Assembly (NCBI RefSeq): GCF_004145845.1
Contig: NZ_SELP01000007.1
Coordinates: forward strand, 148,180 to 212,179
Reading direction: 5' to 3'
DNA: 64,000 bases
Origin: Loktanella sp. IMCC34160
GTDB lineage: Bacteria > Pseudomonadota > Alphaproteobacteria > Rhodobacterales > Rhodobacteraceae
Shown here piece by piece: positions 28,141 to 37,127 of the stretch. The translations under genes and the position numbers were made by a program. The notes beneath the pieces are model-generated. The model was not told the origin of the DNA. It was given only the letters and a program-made list of their open reading frames with translations, and ran no database searches. How positions within the stretch are numbered: the first letter of the stretch is position 1; each line of letters opens with the position of its first letter.

Positions 28141-28165
28141 GCGGACCGCGATCTGTACATATTGA

Positions 28166-28200
28166 CCCCGCGCGGAGCGACCCGCGCGGGGTTTTCATTT
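28166..28200 (+). terminator. intrinsic terminator of pntAB
   Basis: CCCCGCGCGG and CCGCGCGGGG pair over a six-base loop and are followed by TTTTCATTT, 25 bases after the pntB stop. It has all elements of a rho-independent terminator. Confidence 0.85.
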
Positions 28201-28223
28201 GGGTTGCTGACGTCCGAATGAAC

Positions 28224-28304
28224 GCCGGGTCGCGCAGCGGCCCGGCACACGCCCGCCCGCCCCAAGGCGGGCGTGTTCCACGCCCACCCGGTCGGACGCG
28301 TGCC
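28224..28304. repeat. 81-base intergenic hairpin repeat, copy 1
   Basis: This 81-base block recurs at 61571-61651 with four mismatches and no gaps. Its core is a perfect 11-base-pair stem, ACACGCCCGCC with GGCGGGCGTGT, around an eight-base loop. It lies between the pntAB terminator and the terminator of the convergent binding-protein gene, with exactly 20 bases before the latter. Confidence 0.85.
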
Positions 28305-28324
28305 CGCGTTTGCTTCGTAAAAGA

Positions 28325-28352
28325 AAAGGGCGCGGTCTGCACCGCGCCCTTT
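28325..28352. terminator. bidirectional-looking terminator between pntB and the binding-protein gene
   Basis: AAAGGGCGCGG and CCGCGCCCTTT pair over TCTGCA. The A-run/T-run flanks make it usable from both strands. It is 25 bases beyond the stop of the leftward binding-protein gene. Confidence 0.75.
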
Positions 28353-28376
28353 CCTGTTTCAGATGTCCGGCTGGAC

Positions 28377-29978
28377 TTAGGCGAACCACCAGCGCTGGGT
28401 CAGCTTGTAGCCGTCCAGTTCCCAGTTGGCCGCCACGTCGTCGTTGTGCGCCAGCATGTTGGAATGACCCATGATGTAGTTGGCGAACATCGGGACAATC
28501 GCGCCGCCGTCGTCGTTGATCAGCGACTGCGCCTCGAAGTACATGTCGGCGCGCTTGGCGTTGTCCAGTTCGGCACGGGCCTGGCCCACGACTTCGTTGA
28601 AGCGGACCGCGGCGTCCGTGGTGCGCCAATCGGTGTCGTTCCATTCGGTGTCCGCGGTATAGGCCGAGGAATACATCCAGTCCTGGGTCGGGCGACCGCC
28701 CCAGTAGCAGGTGCACCAGCCCTTCTTATTCCAGACGTTCGACCAGTAGCCGTCCGACGGTTCGCGGACCACTTCGATCTCGATCCCGGCTTCGGCGGCC
28801 GAGGCGGCGACCAGCTGGGCGGCGTCCACCGCACCGGCAAAGGCCGCATCCGAGGTGGACAGCTGGATCGGGCCGGAATGGCCGGACTTTTCGAAGTGGA
28901 ACCGGGCCTTGTCGGCGTCGAATTCCCGCTGCTCCAGACCGGCGGCATGGAACGGAACCGAGGGCGAAATCGGGTGGTCGTTGCCGATCACGCCGTGACC
29001 CAGAAGGATCTTGTCCACCAGTTCCTGACGCTTGATCGAGTACTTCAGCGCCATCCGCAGATCATAGTTGTCGAAGGGGGCCGAGGTGACCCGCATCGGC
29101 ATGGTGTAGTGCAGGAACCCGGTCTTTTCGAGGATCGTGACATTCGGCGCGCGGCCCAGAAGACTGGCGGTCTTCGGGTCAACCCGGTCGATGAAATGGA
29201 CGGTGCCGTTCATCAGAGCGTTCTGGCGCGCGGTCGGGTCGATGATCGACAGAACCTCGACGGTGTCGAACCATGCGGCATCCGACTTGTGGTAGTTTTC
29301 GTTCCGGCGGCCAAAGCAGCGCACGCCCGGTTCGAAGGCTTCCAGCACATAGGGCCCGGTGCCGATCCCGGCGTTGGGGTCCACAGACCCGCCTTCCGAC
29401 GGCATGATCAGCAGGTGATAGTCCGACATCAGGAAGGGGAAGTCGGCGTTGCCGGTGTTCAGCTGGAACACAAGGGTGTTGCCGTCAGCGCTGATGTCGT
29501 CGACGGTGGCGAACAGGCCCTTGGCGGCAGACTTGGAGTCTTCGCCACGGTGGAAGTTCAACGAGGCGATCACGTCGTCGGGGGTCATGGTCTTGCCATT
29601 GTGGAAGGTCACGCCTTCACGCAGCGGCATCCGCCAGGTCATCGCGTCGGGCGATGCTTCCCAACCGGTGACAAGGTCGCCGACCAGTTCGCCGTTCGGC
29701 GCGACCTCGGTCAGGCTGTTGCCCCACATATAGCCGACATTGGTCGAGAACCCGTTTTCATAGGTGCCCGGATCAAGGCTGTCCGTGGTGGAGCCGTGGC
29801 CAAGGCCGATCTTCAGATCGCCGCCGCGCTTGGCGGACTGGGCCATTGCGCCGTCGGCCAGCGTCATGGCGGTCGGCAGGACGATCCCCGCCGTCATTGC
29901 CGAATTTATGAAGTCGCGACGCGACAAACGGCCAGCCCGCAGAAGTGCTCGCTGCCGGTCCATGAAGTTGTCTTTCAT
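28377..29978 (-). CDS. ABC transporter substrate-binding protein, family 5 (peptide/nickel type)
   Basis: A 533-residue periplasmic binding protein. The N-terminus carries a twin-arginine-type signal (LSRRDFINSAMTAG...GAMAQ), so export may be in folded form by Tat. The body has the family-5 segments WRMPLREGVTFHNGKTMTPD and, later, a DLRMALKYSIKRQELVDKI stretch. GGGAGAA precedes the ATG. It is divergent from the permease and ATPase genes across a 224-base gap and surely serves the same transporter. The ligand (oligopeptide, dipeptide or another solute) cannot be told. Confidence 0.92.
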   Translation of the reverse strand: MKDNFMDRQRALLRAGRLSRRDFINSAMTAGIVLPTAMTLADGAMAQSAKRGGDLKIGLGHGSTTDSLDPGTYENGFSTNVGYMWGNSLTEVAPNGELVGDLVTGWEASPDAMTWRMPLREGVTFHNGKTMTPDDVIASLNFHRGEDSKSAAKGLFATVDDISADGNTLVFQLNTGNADFPFLMSDYHLLIMPSEGGSVDPNAGIGTGPYVLEAFEPGVRCFGRRNENYHKSDAAWFDTVEVLSIIDPTARQNALMNGTVHFIDRVDPKTASLLGRAPNVTILEKTGFLHYTMPMRVTSAPFDNYDLRMALKYSIKRQELVDKILLGHGVIGNDHPISPSVPFHAAGLEQREFDADKARFHFEKSGHSGPIQLSTSDAAFAGAVDAAQLVAASAAEAGIEIEVVREPSDGYWSNVWNKKGWCTCYWGGRPTQDWMYSSAYTADTEWNDTDWRTTDAAVRFNEVVGQARAELDNAKRADMYFEAQSLINDDGGAIVPMFANYIMGHSNMLAHNDDVAANWELDGYKLTQRWWFA

Positions 29979-30202
29979 TATGTTCTCCCTGTTTTGGTTC
30001 CCCCCGTCCGGTCCGGACAGGGAAACTCAAGCCAAAGCCTATGCGTGTCCCGTCACGGCCTCAACAAAATTTTTGGGGTCATGGCGGGTAATTTTTTGTG
30101 GTCTTCCAAGGACGACTCTGCCTATCCTTGATGAAAGTCCCGCCAAGATCGGCCGTTTTCGGCTGACGGGAGACGGGACAGGGAACACAGGGAGAAGGAT
30201 GC

Positions 30203-31183
30203 ATGCATCCAATCTTGACGACGATTCTCAAGCGCCTCGGCCTTGGGATAATCACACTGCTTATCGTTTCTGTCATCATCTTTGCCTCGATCAGCATGTT
30301 GCCCGGCGACTTTGCCCAGGCGGTGCTGGGACAGGCCGCGACCGAGGAAACGGTGGCCGCCTTCCGGCGCGAGATCGGCCTCGATCAGCCGGTGGTGCTG
30401 CGCTACTTCGATTGGCTCGGGTCAATGATGACCGGCGATTTCGGAACATCTTTCTCGGGCAGGGCGGCATCCGGTGTGGACCGGTCGCGCCCGGTGATGG
30501 ATCTTGTGGCGCCACGTCTGGCCAACACGCTGTTCCTGGCCAGCTTTGCGGCGATCATCTCGGTTCCGCTGGCGCTGTTTCTGGGGATCACCGCCGCGCT
30601 GTGGCGCAACTCCTTCTATGACAAGGCGGTCAGCGCCTCGACCCTGACGACAATCTCCTTCCCGGAATTCTTCGTCGCCTACATCCTGATCCTGCTGTTC
30701 GCGACCCTGTGGCCAGTGTTTCCAAGCCTTGCCAACGTGCAGGCGGAAACACCCTTTTGGGACCGGGTCTACGCGACGGCCCTGCCGGCCCTGACCCTGA
30801 CGCTGGTGATCGTGGCGCATATGATGCGGATGACCCGCGCGGCCATCATCAACCTGTTGGCCAGCCCCTACATCGAAATGGCCCGACTGAAGGGCGAACC
30901 GCCGGCGCGGGTGATCATGAAACACGCACTGCCCAACGCCTGGGCGCCGATCGCAGCCGTCATTGCCTTCAACCTTGCCTATCTGGTCGTCGGCGTTGTC
31001 GTGGTCGAGGTGGTCTTTGTCTATCCCGGCATCGGGCAGCTGATGGTCGACGCCGTCAGTTCGCGTGACATTCCCGTGGTTCAGGCCTGCGCGATGATCT
31101 TCGCCGCGACCTATGTGCTTCTGAACCTGACCGCCGACATCATCGGCATCATCACCAACCCGAGGCTCCTGCATCCGAAATGA
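30203..31183 (+). CDS. ABC transporter permease, DppB/OppB type
   Basis: A 326-residue inner-membrane permease with about six membrane segments. An N-terminal helix (ITLLIVSVIIFASISMLPGD) is followed by the periplasmic loop typical of DppB-like subunits. The C-terminal part has the EAA-type cytoplasmic loop (about 225-245, ARLKGEPPARVIMKHALPNA) that contacts the ATPase. GGGAGAAGG precedes the ATG. The next permease gene overlaps its stop by four bases. Confidence 0.93.
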   Translation: MHPILTTILKRLGLGIITLLIVSVIIFASISMLPGDFAQAVLGQAATEETVAAFRREIGLDQPVVLRYFDWLGSMMTGDFGTSFSGRAASGVDRSRPVMDLVAPRLANTLFLASFAAIISVPLALFLGITAALWRNSFYDKAVSASTLTTISFPEFFVAYILILLFATLWPVFPSLANVQAETPFWDRVYATALPALTLTLVIVAHMMRMTRAAIINLLASPYIEMARLKGEPPARVIMKHALPNAWAPIAAVIAFNLAYLVVGVVVVEVVFVYPGIGQLMVDAVSSRDIPVVQACAMIFAATYVLLNLTADIIGIITNPRLLHPK

Positions 31184-32100
31184 CCCAGACCAATCAATCC
31201 TATTCGGCCGCGGCCGAGGTCGGCCAGGTCAAGACCCGCCGGACCCGTGCCCAGCGTATCTGGCTGACCCTGAAAAAGGCCCCACCGACCGCAATCGCGG
31301 GCATGTTGATCATCACCTTCTATGTCGTGGTGGCCATTCTGGCCCCGGTGATCGCGCCCTATGGCGAGGCGGACAGTTCCTTCGGGTCCTACCTGCCATG
31401 GAGCGCCGAACATTGGTTCGGCACTGACCAGATCGGTCGCGATATCCTGACCCGCCTGATCTATGGCGCCCGCAACACAATCGGCATTGCGCTGGCAACC
31501 ACGGTTCTGGCCTTCATAATCGGCGGTGGGCTTGGCCTGATCGCCGCGATCAACCGCAGCTACCTTGACCAGTTCATCAGCCGGGGCATCGATGTGTTCA
31601 TGGCGATCCCGTCGCTGATCTTTGCGCTGATGCTTCTGTCGATCTTCGGATCCTCGGCGATTTCGCTGATCATCATCATCGCACTGCTGGACAGCACCCG
31701 CGTGTTCCGTCTGACCCGGGCGGTCGCGGTGAACGTCGCGGTCATGGATTATGTCGAAGCCGCCCGCCTGCGCGGCGAACGGCTGGGCTGGGTCATGCGG
31801 CGCGAAATCCTACCCAACATCCTGCCGCCGCTGGTGGCCGAATTCGGGCTGCGGTTCTGCTTTGTCTTCCTGACCATCGCCGCCCTGTCCTTCCTTGGGG
31901 TGGGCATCCAGCCGCCCACGGCCGACTGGGGCACGATGGTGCGGGAAACCGCCAACCTGATCCAGTTCGCGCAGTTCGACCTGAAGGCAGGGCTGACCCC
32001 GCTGCTTCCGGCGGCCTGTATCGCTATCCTGACCGTCGCCGTGAACTTCGTCGTCGATTGGTTCCTGCACAAGACAAGTGGTATCCGCGATGAACACTGA
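31180..32100 (+). CDS. ABC transporter permease, DppC/OppC type
   Basis: A 306-residue second permease of the peptide-type transporter. After a basic N-terminal segment and the first helix comes the family phrase HWFGTDQIGRDILTRLIYGA (about 78-97), then the EAA loop (about 190-210, EAARLRGERLGWVMRREILP). It overlaps the preceding permease (ATGA) and the following ATPase gene, so the three are one operon. Confidence 0.94.
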   Translation: MTQTNQSYSAAAEVGQVKTRRTRAQRIWLTLKKAPPTAIAGMLIITFYVVVAILAPVIAPYGEADSSFGSYLPWSAEHWFGTDQIGRDILTRLIYGARNTIGIALATTVLAFIIGGGLGLIAAINRSYLDQFISRGIDVFMAIPSLIFALMLLSIFGSSAISLIIIIALLDSTRVFRLTRAVAVNVAVMDYVEAARLRGERLGWVMRREILPNILPPLVAEFGLRFCFVFLTIAALSFLGVGIQPPTADWGTMVRETANLIQFAQFDLKAGLTPLLPAACIAILTVAVNFVVDWFLHKTSGIRDEH

Positions 32101-33709
32101 TCCCAAAGGCACGCCGCTTCTGGAAATGCGGGACATCCGTATCGAGGGTTATGCCGACGAAAAGTGGAACCCGATCATCAAGGGCGTGGACCTGACCCTG
32201 CACCGGGGCGAGGTCCTGGGCCTGATCGGGGAATCCGGGGCGGGGAAATCGACGCTGGGCAAGGCCGCGATGGGCTATGTCCAGCCGGGCTGCCGGATCA
32301 CCGGCGGGTCGATCCTGTTTGACGGCATCGACCTTGCCAAGGCGAAGGAAAGCCAGAAGCGCAAGCTTTGGGGCACCCGGATGACCTATGTGGCGCAATC
32401 CGCCGCCGCCTCTTTCAACCCGGCCCACCGGCTGATCGACCAGACGGTCGGGGCCACCGTGCGCGAAGGGCTGAAATCCGACGCAGAGGCGCGACAGGAT
32501 GCCCGGACGCTGTTCAAGGCGCTGACCCTGCCGAACCCGGACACCATCGGCGACCGCTACCCGCACCAGGTGTCAGGCGGGCAGTTGCAGCGGGTCATGA
32601 CCGCCATGGCCATGTCGCCCCGGCCCGACCTGATCATCTTTGACGAACCCACTACCGCGCTGGACGTGACCACTCAGGTCGAAGTGTTGATGTCGATGCG
32701 CAAGATCGTCGAAGAGTTCAACACCGCCGCCATCTACATCACCCACGACCTTGCCGTGGTGGCCCAGATGGCCGACACCATCAAGGTGCTGCGCTACGGG
32801 GAAGAGGTGGAAGAGGCGGAAACCCGCGCGATGCTGGACCACCCCCGAGAGGACTATACCAAATCGCTCTGGTCGGTGCGGTCGCTGCGCAAACCTGCGG
32901 AAAAGTCAGAGGACATCGTGTTGTCCATCGACACGGTCGATGCGGCCTATGGCAACAAGGTGCAGGTGTTGCATGATGTGAACATCCGCCTGCCACGGGG
33001 CAAGACCGTCGCCATCGTGGGCGAATCCGGATCGGGCAAATCCACCACGGCCAAGGTGATCACCGGGCTCTTGCCGCCGATGAAAGGGCAGGTGACCTTC
33101 AACGGCGATCCGCTGCCGCCCACGCTGGCCGGGCGCAACAAGGACCAGCTGCGGCGCATCCAGATGATCTATCAGATGGCGGATACCGCGATGAACCCGC
33201 GCCAGACGGTCGGGGAAATCATCGGCCGCCCGCTGGAGTTTTATCACGGGCTTAAGGGCAAGGCGCTGGAAACCCGCGTGGTCGAACTGCTTGAACAAAT
33301 CGAACTGGACGCAAGTTTCTACGACCGGCTGCCCTCCGAGCTGTCCGGCGGTCAGAAACAGCGGATCTGCATTGCCCGCGCGCTGGCCGCGGACCCCGAG
33401 GTGATCATCTGCGACGAGGTCACTTCGGCACTCGATCAGATCGTGCAGGAAGGGATCCTGCGGCTGTTGATGAAGCTGCAGGAAGACAAGGGGATTTCCT
33501 ACCTGTTCATCACCCATGACATCGCCACGGTCGAAGCGATCAGCGACGAGATCGTCGTGATGTTCCAGGGCAAGGTGGTCGAGCAGGGGATCAAGGACGA
33601 CATCCTGTCGCCGCCGCACCCGGCCTATACCGAACTGCTTCTGTCCTCGGTGCCGGAAATGGACCCCGACTGGCTGACCAAGCTCTTGGAAAGCCGCGCG
33701 ACGGCCTGA
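32090..33709 (+). CDS. fused double ATP-binding subunit of the peptide-type ABC transporter
   Basis: A 539-residue protein that joins the DppD- and DppF-like ATPases in one chain. The first half has Walker [10 protein letters not shown], signature VSGGQLQR and Walker B LIIFDEPT. The second half has [17 protein letters not shown] and VIICDEVT. Such fusions occur in peptide and opine-like transporters. ATG 32090 overlaps the permease stop by 11 bases; an in-frame ATG lies at 32078. A hairpin starts at its stop codon. Confidence 0.94.
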   Translation: MNTDPKGTPLLEMRDIRIEGYADEKWNPIIKGVDLTLHRGEVLGLIGESGAGKSTLGKAAMGYVQPGCRITGGSILFDGIDLAKAKESQKRKLWGTRMTYVAQSAAASFNPAHRLIDQTVGATVREGLKSDAEARQDARTLFKALTLPNPDTIGDRYPHQVSGGQLQRVMTAMAMSPRPDLIIFDEPTTALDVTTQVEVLMSMRKIVEEFNTAAIYITHDLAVVAQMADTIKVLRYGEEVEEAETRAMLDHPREDYTKSLWSVRSLRKPAEKSEDIVLSIDTVDAAYGNKVQVLHDVNIRLPRGKTVAIVGESGSGKSTTAKVITGLLPPMKGQVTFNGDPLPPTLAGRNKDQLRRIQMIYQMADTAMNPRQTVGEIIGRPLEFYHGLKGKALETRVVELLEQIELDASFYDRLPSELSGGQKQRICIARALAADPEVIICDEVTSALDQIVQEGILRLLMKLQEDKGISYLFITHDIATVEAISDEIVVMFQGKVVEQGIKDDILSPPHPAYTELLLSSVPEMDPDWLTKLLESRATA

Positions 33710-33767
33710 TGCCCCACCCCCGGCGACGCGGATGGTGTCTTGCCCATTTCACCGGGGCAGGGCATCA
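33707..33767. promoter_or_regulatory. long inverted repeat between ABC operon and TauE-like gene
   Basis: TGATGCCC at 33707-33714, beginning at the ATPase stop codon, is the exact complement of GGGCATCA at 33760-33767. The 45-base interval between contains further pairing potential (CCCC...GGGG). It could be an attenuator, a terminator without U-tract, or a leader of the downstream gene. It matches no riboswitch I can name. Confidence 0.3.
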
Positions 33768-33792
33768 AGTCGCAACACATGGGGGATGACCG

Positions 33793-34611
33793 ATGCCAGA
33801 TACGATGATGCTGATCCAGATGGGCGGGCTGCTTTTGGTGATCGGGGCGATTGCCGGGGTGCTTGCCGGGCTTTTGGGCGTCGGCGGCGGGATCGTTCTG
33901 GTCCCGGCCTTCTACTATGCCTTTGCCGGGCTGGGATATGACGGGCCGCAGCTGATGCAGATCTGTCTGGCGACCTCGCTGGCCACGATCATCGTTACCT
34001 CGATCCGGTCGGTCATGGCGCACCACAAGAAGGGCGCGGTGGATTGGGCGATCCTACGCAGTTTCGCGCCGGGGATCGTGATAGGCGCGATCCTGGGGAT
34101 GCTGGTGGCCTCAAGCCTGCGGTCGGCCGTGCTTCAGGGGGTGTTCGGCGGCTTGGGGATCGCCATCGGTCTCTACATGGCTTTCGGCAAATCCAGCTGG
34201 CGGTTGGGAAGTGAAATGCCCAAAGGGATCAAAGGGTTGGCCTTTTCCCCGGTGATCGGGTTCCTGTCGGTGCTGATGGGGATCGGGGGCGGGTCGTTCG
34301 GCGTGCCGACGATGACCCTGTTCGGCGTGCCAATCCACCGGGCGGTGGCCACAGCCGCCGGGTTCGGGGTGATCATCGCGGCCCCTTCGGTTGCCGGGTT
34401 CCTTCTGGTCGATATCGACAATGTTCCGCCCTTCACCATCGGGGCGGTGAACGTGGCGGCCTTCGGGCTGGTGGTGGCGATGACGCTCATCACGGCCCCC
34501 TTGGGGGCGACGTTGGCCCACAAGACGGACGCCGGGCGGCTGAAACGCTTCTTCGGGGCCTTCCTTGTGCTGGTGGCGCTGAACATGCTGCGCAAGGCAC
34601 TGGGATGGTGA
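33793..34611 (+). CDS. TauE/SafE family sulfite/anion exporter
   Basis: A 272-residue membrane protein with about eight segments and the duplicated Gly-rich motifs of the TauE/SafE family (GVLAGLLGVGGGIVLVP near 20-37 and IGGGSFGVPTMTLFGVP near 160-176). Members export sulfite, sulfoacetate or related organosulfur anions; the substrate here is unknown. Its stop overlaps the start of the next gene, so it is coupled to the oxygenase-like gene. Confidence 0.88.
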   Translation: MPDTMMLIQMGGLLLVIGAIAGVLAGLLGVGGGIVLVPAFYYAFAGLGYDGPQLMQICLATSLATIIVTSIRSVMAHHKKGAVDWAILRSFAPGIVIGAILGMLVASSLRSAVLQGVFGGLGIAIGLYMAFGKSSWRLGSEMPKGIKGLAFSPVIGFLSVLMGIGGGSFGVPTMTLFGVPIHRAVATAAGFGVIIAAPSVAGFLLVDIDNVPPFTIGAVNVAAFGLVVAMTLITAPLGATLAHKTDAGRLKRFFGAFLVLVALNMLRKALGW

Positions 34612-35375
34612 TGGACGCCCTGACCGAGCGGTCCTTCGCCGTCCTGCCCGCCGATCCGCGCACGGGTCAATGGGCCGAGGCGGCCCGGGAGGCGGCCCGA
34701 AAGGTAACGGCGGACCCGGCGATGCAAGCCAAGTGGTTGCGCCATGACCGAACCTGGTTCGTAGGCGTCGACGCCCTGCCGACGGGGCCTGAGGGCGAGA
34801 TCGGCAATGTTCCTCTGCGCGGAGCTTGGGAAGGGATCGTGCCCACGATCCACCCGCTGCATCCGGCGCAACTCTCCGTCGTCTACCGGGGCTATCCGGG
34901 CCGCGACGCGGGCGAAAGCGATGCCGCGCATCGGTTTCGGGCGCGTCGGGACGCCGCCCATCTGGACGGGCTTCTGGCCGAAGGGCCGGACAAGCGGCGG
35001 CACCTGCGCGAACCCCACGCCTATATCCTCGGGATCGCGCTGACCCCGGCCCGAGCCTGCCCGCTGGTCGTCTGGGAAGGCAGCCACGAGATCATCCGCG
35101 ATGCCTTCATGACCGCCTTTGCCGGGCTGCCGCCCGCGATGTGGGCCGACATAGATGTGACCGAGGTCTACAAGGATGCCCGCGCCGAGGTGTTCGAGAT
35201 GTGCCACCGCACCGAAGTGCCGCTGGAGCCGGGGCAGGCCGTGCTGGTCCACAGGCTGGCGATCCATGGCGTCGCGCCGTGGCAGGCGGGGCAAACCATC
35301 CCCGACGAAGGCCGGATGATGGCCTATTTCCGGCCCTGCTTCCCGGACCCGCGCGACTGGCTGAAGGCTGATTAA
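34605..35375 (+). CDS. phytanoyl-CoA dioxygenase-like Fe(II)/2-oxoglutarate oxygenase
   Basis: A 256-residue protein that probably has the double-stranded beta-helix fold. Candidate iron ligands are His119-x-Asp121 and a distal His (His216 or His221, in HRLAIHGVAPW), with Arg237 as candidate 2-oxoglutarate anchor. The phrase PLVVWEGSHE resembles the phytanoyl-CoA dioxygenase family. The substrate is unknown. The start (ATGGTGATG) overlaps the TauE-like stop by seven bases, so a joint role, for instance in organosulfur or other small-anion metabolism, is possible but speculative. Confidence 0.6.
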   Translation: MVMDALTERSFAVLPADPRTGQWAEAAREAARKVTADPAMQAKWLRHDRTWFVGVDALPTGPEGEIGNVPLRGAWEGIVPTIHPLHPAQLSVVYRGYPGRDAGESDAAHRFRARRDAAHLDGLLAEGPDKRRHLREPHAYILGIALTPARACPLVVWEGSHEIIRDAFMTAFAGLPPAMWADIDVTEVYKDARAEVFEMCHRTEVPLEPGQAVLVHRLAIHGVAPWQAGQTIPDEGRMMAYFRPCFPDPRDWLKAD

Positions 35376-35521
35376 GCTTTCGTTCGATTGGGCATGCAGG
35401 CGCGAGGATAGACGGATTGCCATTCCTGACCTAGAGTCGGGCAAAGTCAGGCGGTGGTTGCGGCGAAGTATTCGGGCCAGGTCCCAACACCGGGATTTGG
35501 CCCGCGCTCGAGGTGCATCTC

Positions 35522-36394
35522 ATGAACTTACGCATGCTCGCAGTCGTTGCTTGCCTCTCGTTACCGAACCAAGCCTTGCCGGACCCTGAGATTCGCACCG
35601 AAACCTACGAAGGCGGAGCGGTCTATACCGGAGAGTTTCTTGACGGTCAGCGTCACGGAACCGGGACCTTTTCGCTTCCCAATGGGTATACCTACGAAGG
35701 CGATTGGCTTGAGGGCGAAGCGACCGGGACCGGGCGCGCGGTCTTCCCGGATGGGTCGATCTATGTCGGCACGTTTTTAGAGGGACGGCCTTCGGGCGAG
35801 GGCACGTTGACCTTCCCTGATGGGGGTTCCTACATGGGTGACTTCCTAGATGGCCAGATGGCGGGGGAAGGCACGGCAACTTGGTCCAATGGAACTGTCT
35901 ATGTCGGGACGTTTGCCGCTAACCAACGTCATGGATACGGCGTTCTGACCGCCTCAAACGGCTATTCCTACGCGGGCGACTGGATCGACGGGGAAAAGCA
36001 TGGTCGCGCGATAATTCGCTACGAGGACGGGGCGTTCTACTGCGGAGATATCATCCACGAACAGCGAGAGGGAACAGGGGCCGTCAGGACCAAAAACGGG
36101 CGGGCTTGGTATGGGTCATGGCACGCAGGAGAGGCTGTGCGGGCCGATGACGCTCGGCCCCTAATTTCTGCCTTCAATTCCTATGACGAATTGCAGCGGC
36201 GGACGATCCAGACCCGGCTCGCTGCGCATGACTTTTACCGGGTTGCCATTGATGGCGGCTGGGGTCGCAATACCCTTGTCGGGCTGATTTGCGAGGCCGT
36301 GTCATCAGGGTTGCCGCCGGATTTCGAGACCGCCGAGGAAGCGACCGAGTTTCTAAGTGACTTGATCGATTCCATGTCCCGCCTGAACGAGTAG
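35522..36394 (+). CDS. secreted MORN-repeat protein
   Basis: A 290-residue protein with a signal peptide (MNLRMLAVVACLSLPNQALP) followed by about seven or eight MORN repeats (residues about 28-205), each a Tyr-x-Gly-x-Phe/Trp beta hairpin such as YTGEFLDGQRHGTGTF. The last 85 residues contain RLAAHDFYRVAIDGGWGRNT, which resembles a peptidoglycan-binding domain type 1. MORN repeats bind membranes or other proteins; a periplasmic envelope role is inference. Start ATG 35522 has GAGGTG upstream. Confidence 0.8.
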   Translation: MNLRMLAVVACLSLPNQALPDPEIRTETYEGGAVYTGEFLDGQRHGTGTFSLPNGYTYEGDWLEGEATGTGRAVFPDGSIYVGTFLEGRPSGEGTLTFPDGGSYMGDFLDGQMAGEGTATWSNGTVYVGTFAANQRHGYGVLTASNGYSYAGDWIDGEKHGRAIIRYEDGAFYCGDIIHEQREGTGAVRTKNGRAWYGSWHAGEAVRADDARPLISAFNSYDELQRRTIQTRLAAHDFYRVAIDGGWGRNTLVGLICEAVSSGLPPDFETAEEATEFLSDLIDSMSRLNE

Positions 36395-36403
36395 GCCCGG
36401 CAG

Positions 36404-36652
36404 TTACCGCCGATCCAGACGCGCCTGACGTCCGCCGCGCCGCTGCACCAACAGCGGCTTGCGTGCGGGCAGTTCGGCCATGATGGTCTGGCGTTCTTCC
36501 GGGGTCATCCGGCTCCAGCGTCCGATCTCGTCGATGGACCGCAGGCAGCCGGTGCACAAACGCGCCGCCGGGTGCACAACGCAAATCTTCACGCAGGGGC
36601 TGTCGATCTCGGCCCGCTTCCAGATCTCGTCACTTATTTCCGGCTTTGTCAC
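36404..36652 (-). CDS. DUF1289 family small Cys-rich protein
   Basis: An 82-residue protein with the DUF1289 signature: SPCVKICVVHPAARLCTGCL (residues about 18-37) followed by a DEIGRWSRMTPEER helix. The four Cys suggest metal or Fe-S binding; the function is unknown. It starts with GTG, four bases after the ruvX stop, and is the last gene of the ccmI-ruvX cluster, convergent with the MORN gene. Confidence 0.88.
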   Translation of the reverse strand: MTKPEISDEIWKRAEIDSPCVKICVVHPAARLCTGCLRSIDEIGRWSRMTPEERQTIMAELPARKPLLVQRRGGRQARLDRR

Positions 36653-36656
36653 CGCG

Positions 36657-37127
36657 CTATCCCTTCAGGAAGGCCAGCCTGTCCAGCATGCCTTGCAGGA
36701 TAATACCTGCGGCCACGTGGTCGATCACCTCGGAGCGACGTTTTCTGGTCGTATCCGCCTCCAACAGTGCCCTTTCTGCCGCAACCGTGGACAGGCGTTC
36801 GTCCCAGAATGCGATCGGGATCTCGGTCAACCGTTCAAGATTGCGGGCGAAGGCGCGGGTCGACTGGGCGCGCGGTCCTTCGCTTCCGTCCATGTTCAGG
36901 GGCAGGCCAAGCACCAGCCCCTGAATGTCGCGCTTGGCCACGATAGCCAGAAGCGCCGCCGCGTCGGTTGTGAATTTCACCCGGCGGATAGTTTCCAGCG
37001 GGGTCGACACGCTGCGCAGCCCATCCGACACCGCTACACCGATGGTCTTGGTCCCAAGATCAAGGCCCGCCACCGCGCCGTGGCGGGGCAGGGCGGCGGC
37101 AAATTCTTCGGCGCTGGCGCAGATCAC
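36657..37127 (-). CDS. ruvX: putative pre-16S rRNA nuclease / Holliday junction resolvase-like YqgF
   Basis: A 156-residue RNase-H-fold protein of the RuvX/YqgF family, linked to 16S rRNA 5' processing. Motifs are AGLDLGTKTIGVAVSDG near the N-terminus, LVLGLPLNMDGSEG in the middle and FWDERLSTVAAERAL later. The open frame extends to 37517, but that part is antiphase to ccmI and biased in Arg. The GTG at 37127 overlaps the ccmI stop by four bases (GTGA) and gives the expected length. Confidence 0.9.
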   Translation of the reverse strand: MICASAEEFAAALPRHGAVAGLDLGTKTIGVAVSDGLRSVSTPLETIRRVKFTTDAAALLAIVAKRDIQGLVLGLPLNMDGSEGPRAQSTRAFARNLERLTEIPIAFWDERLSTVAAERALLEADTTRKRRSEVIDHVAAGIILQGMLDRLAFLKG

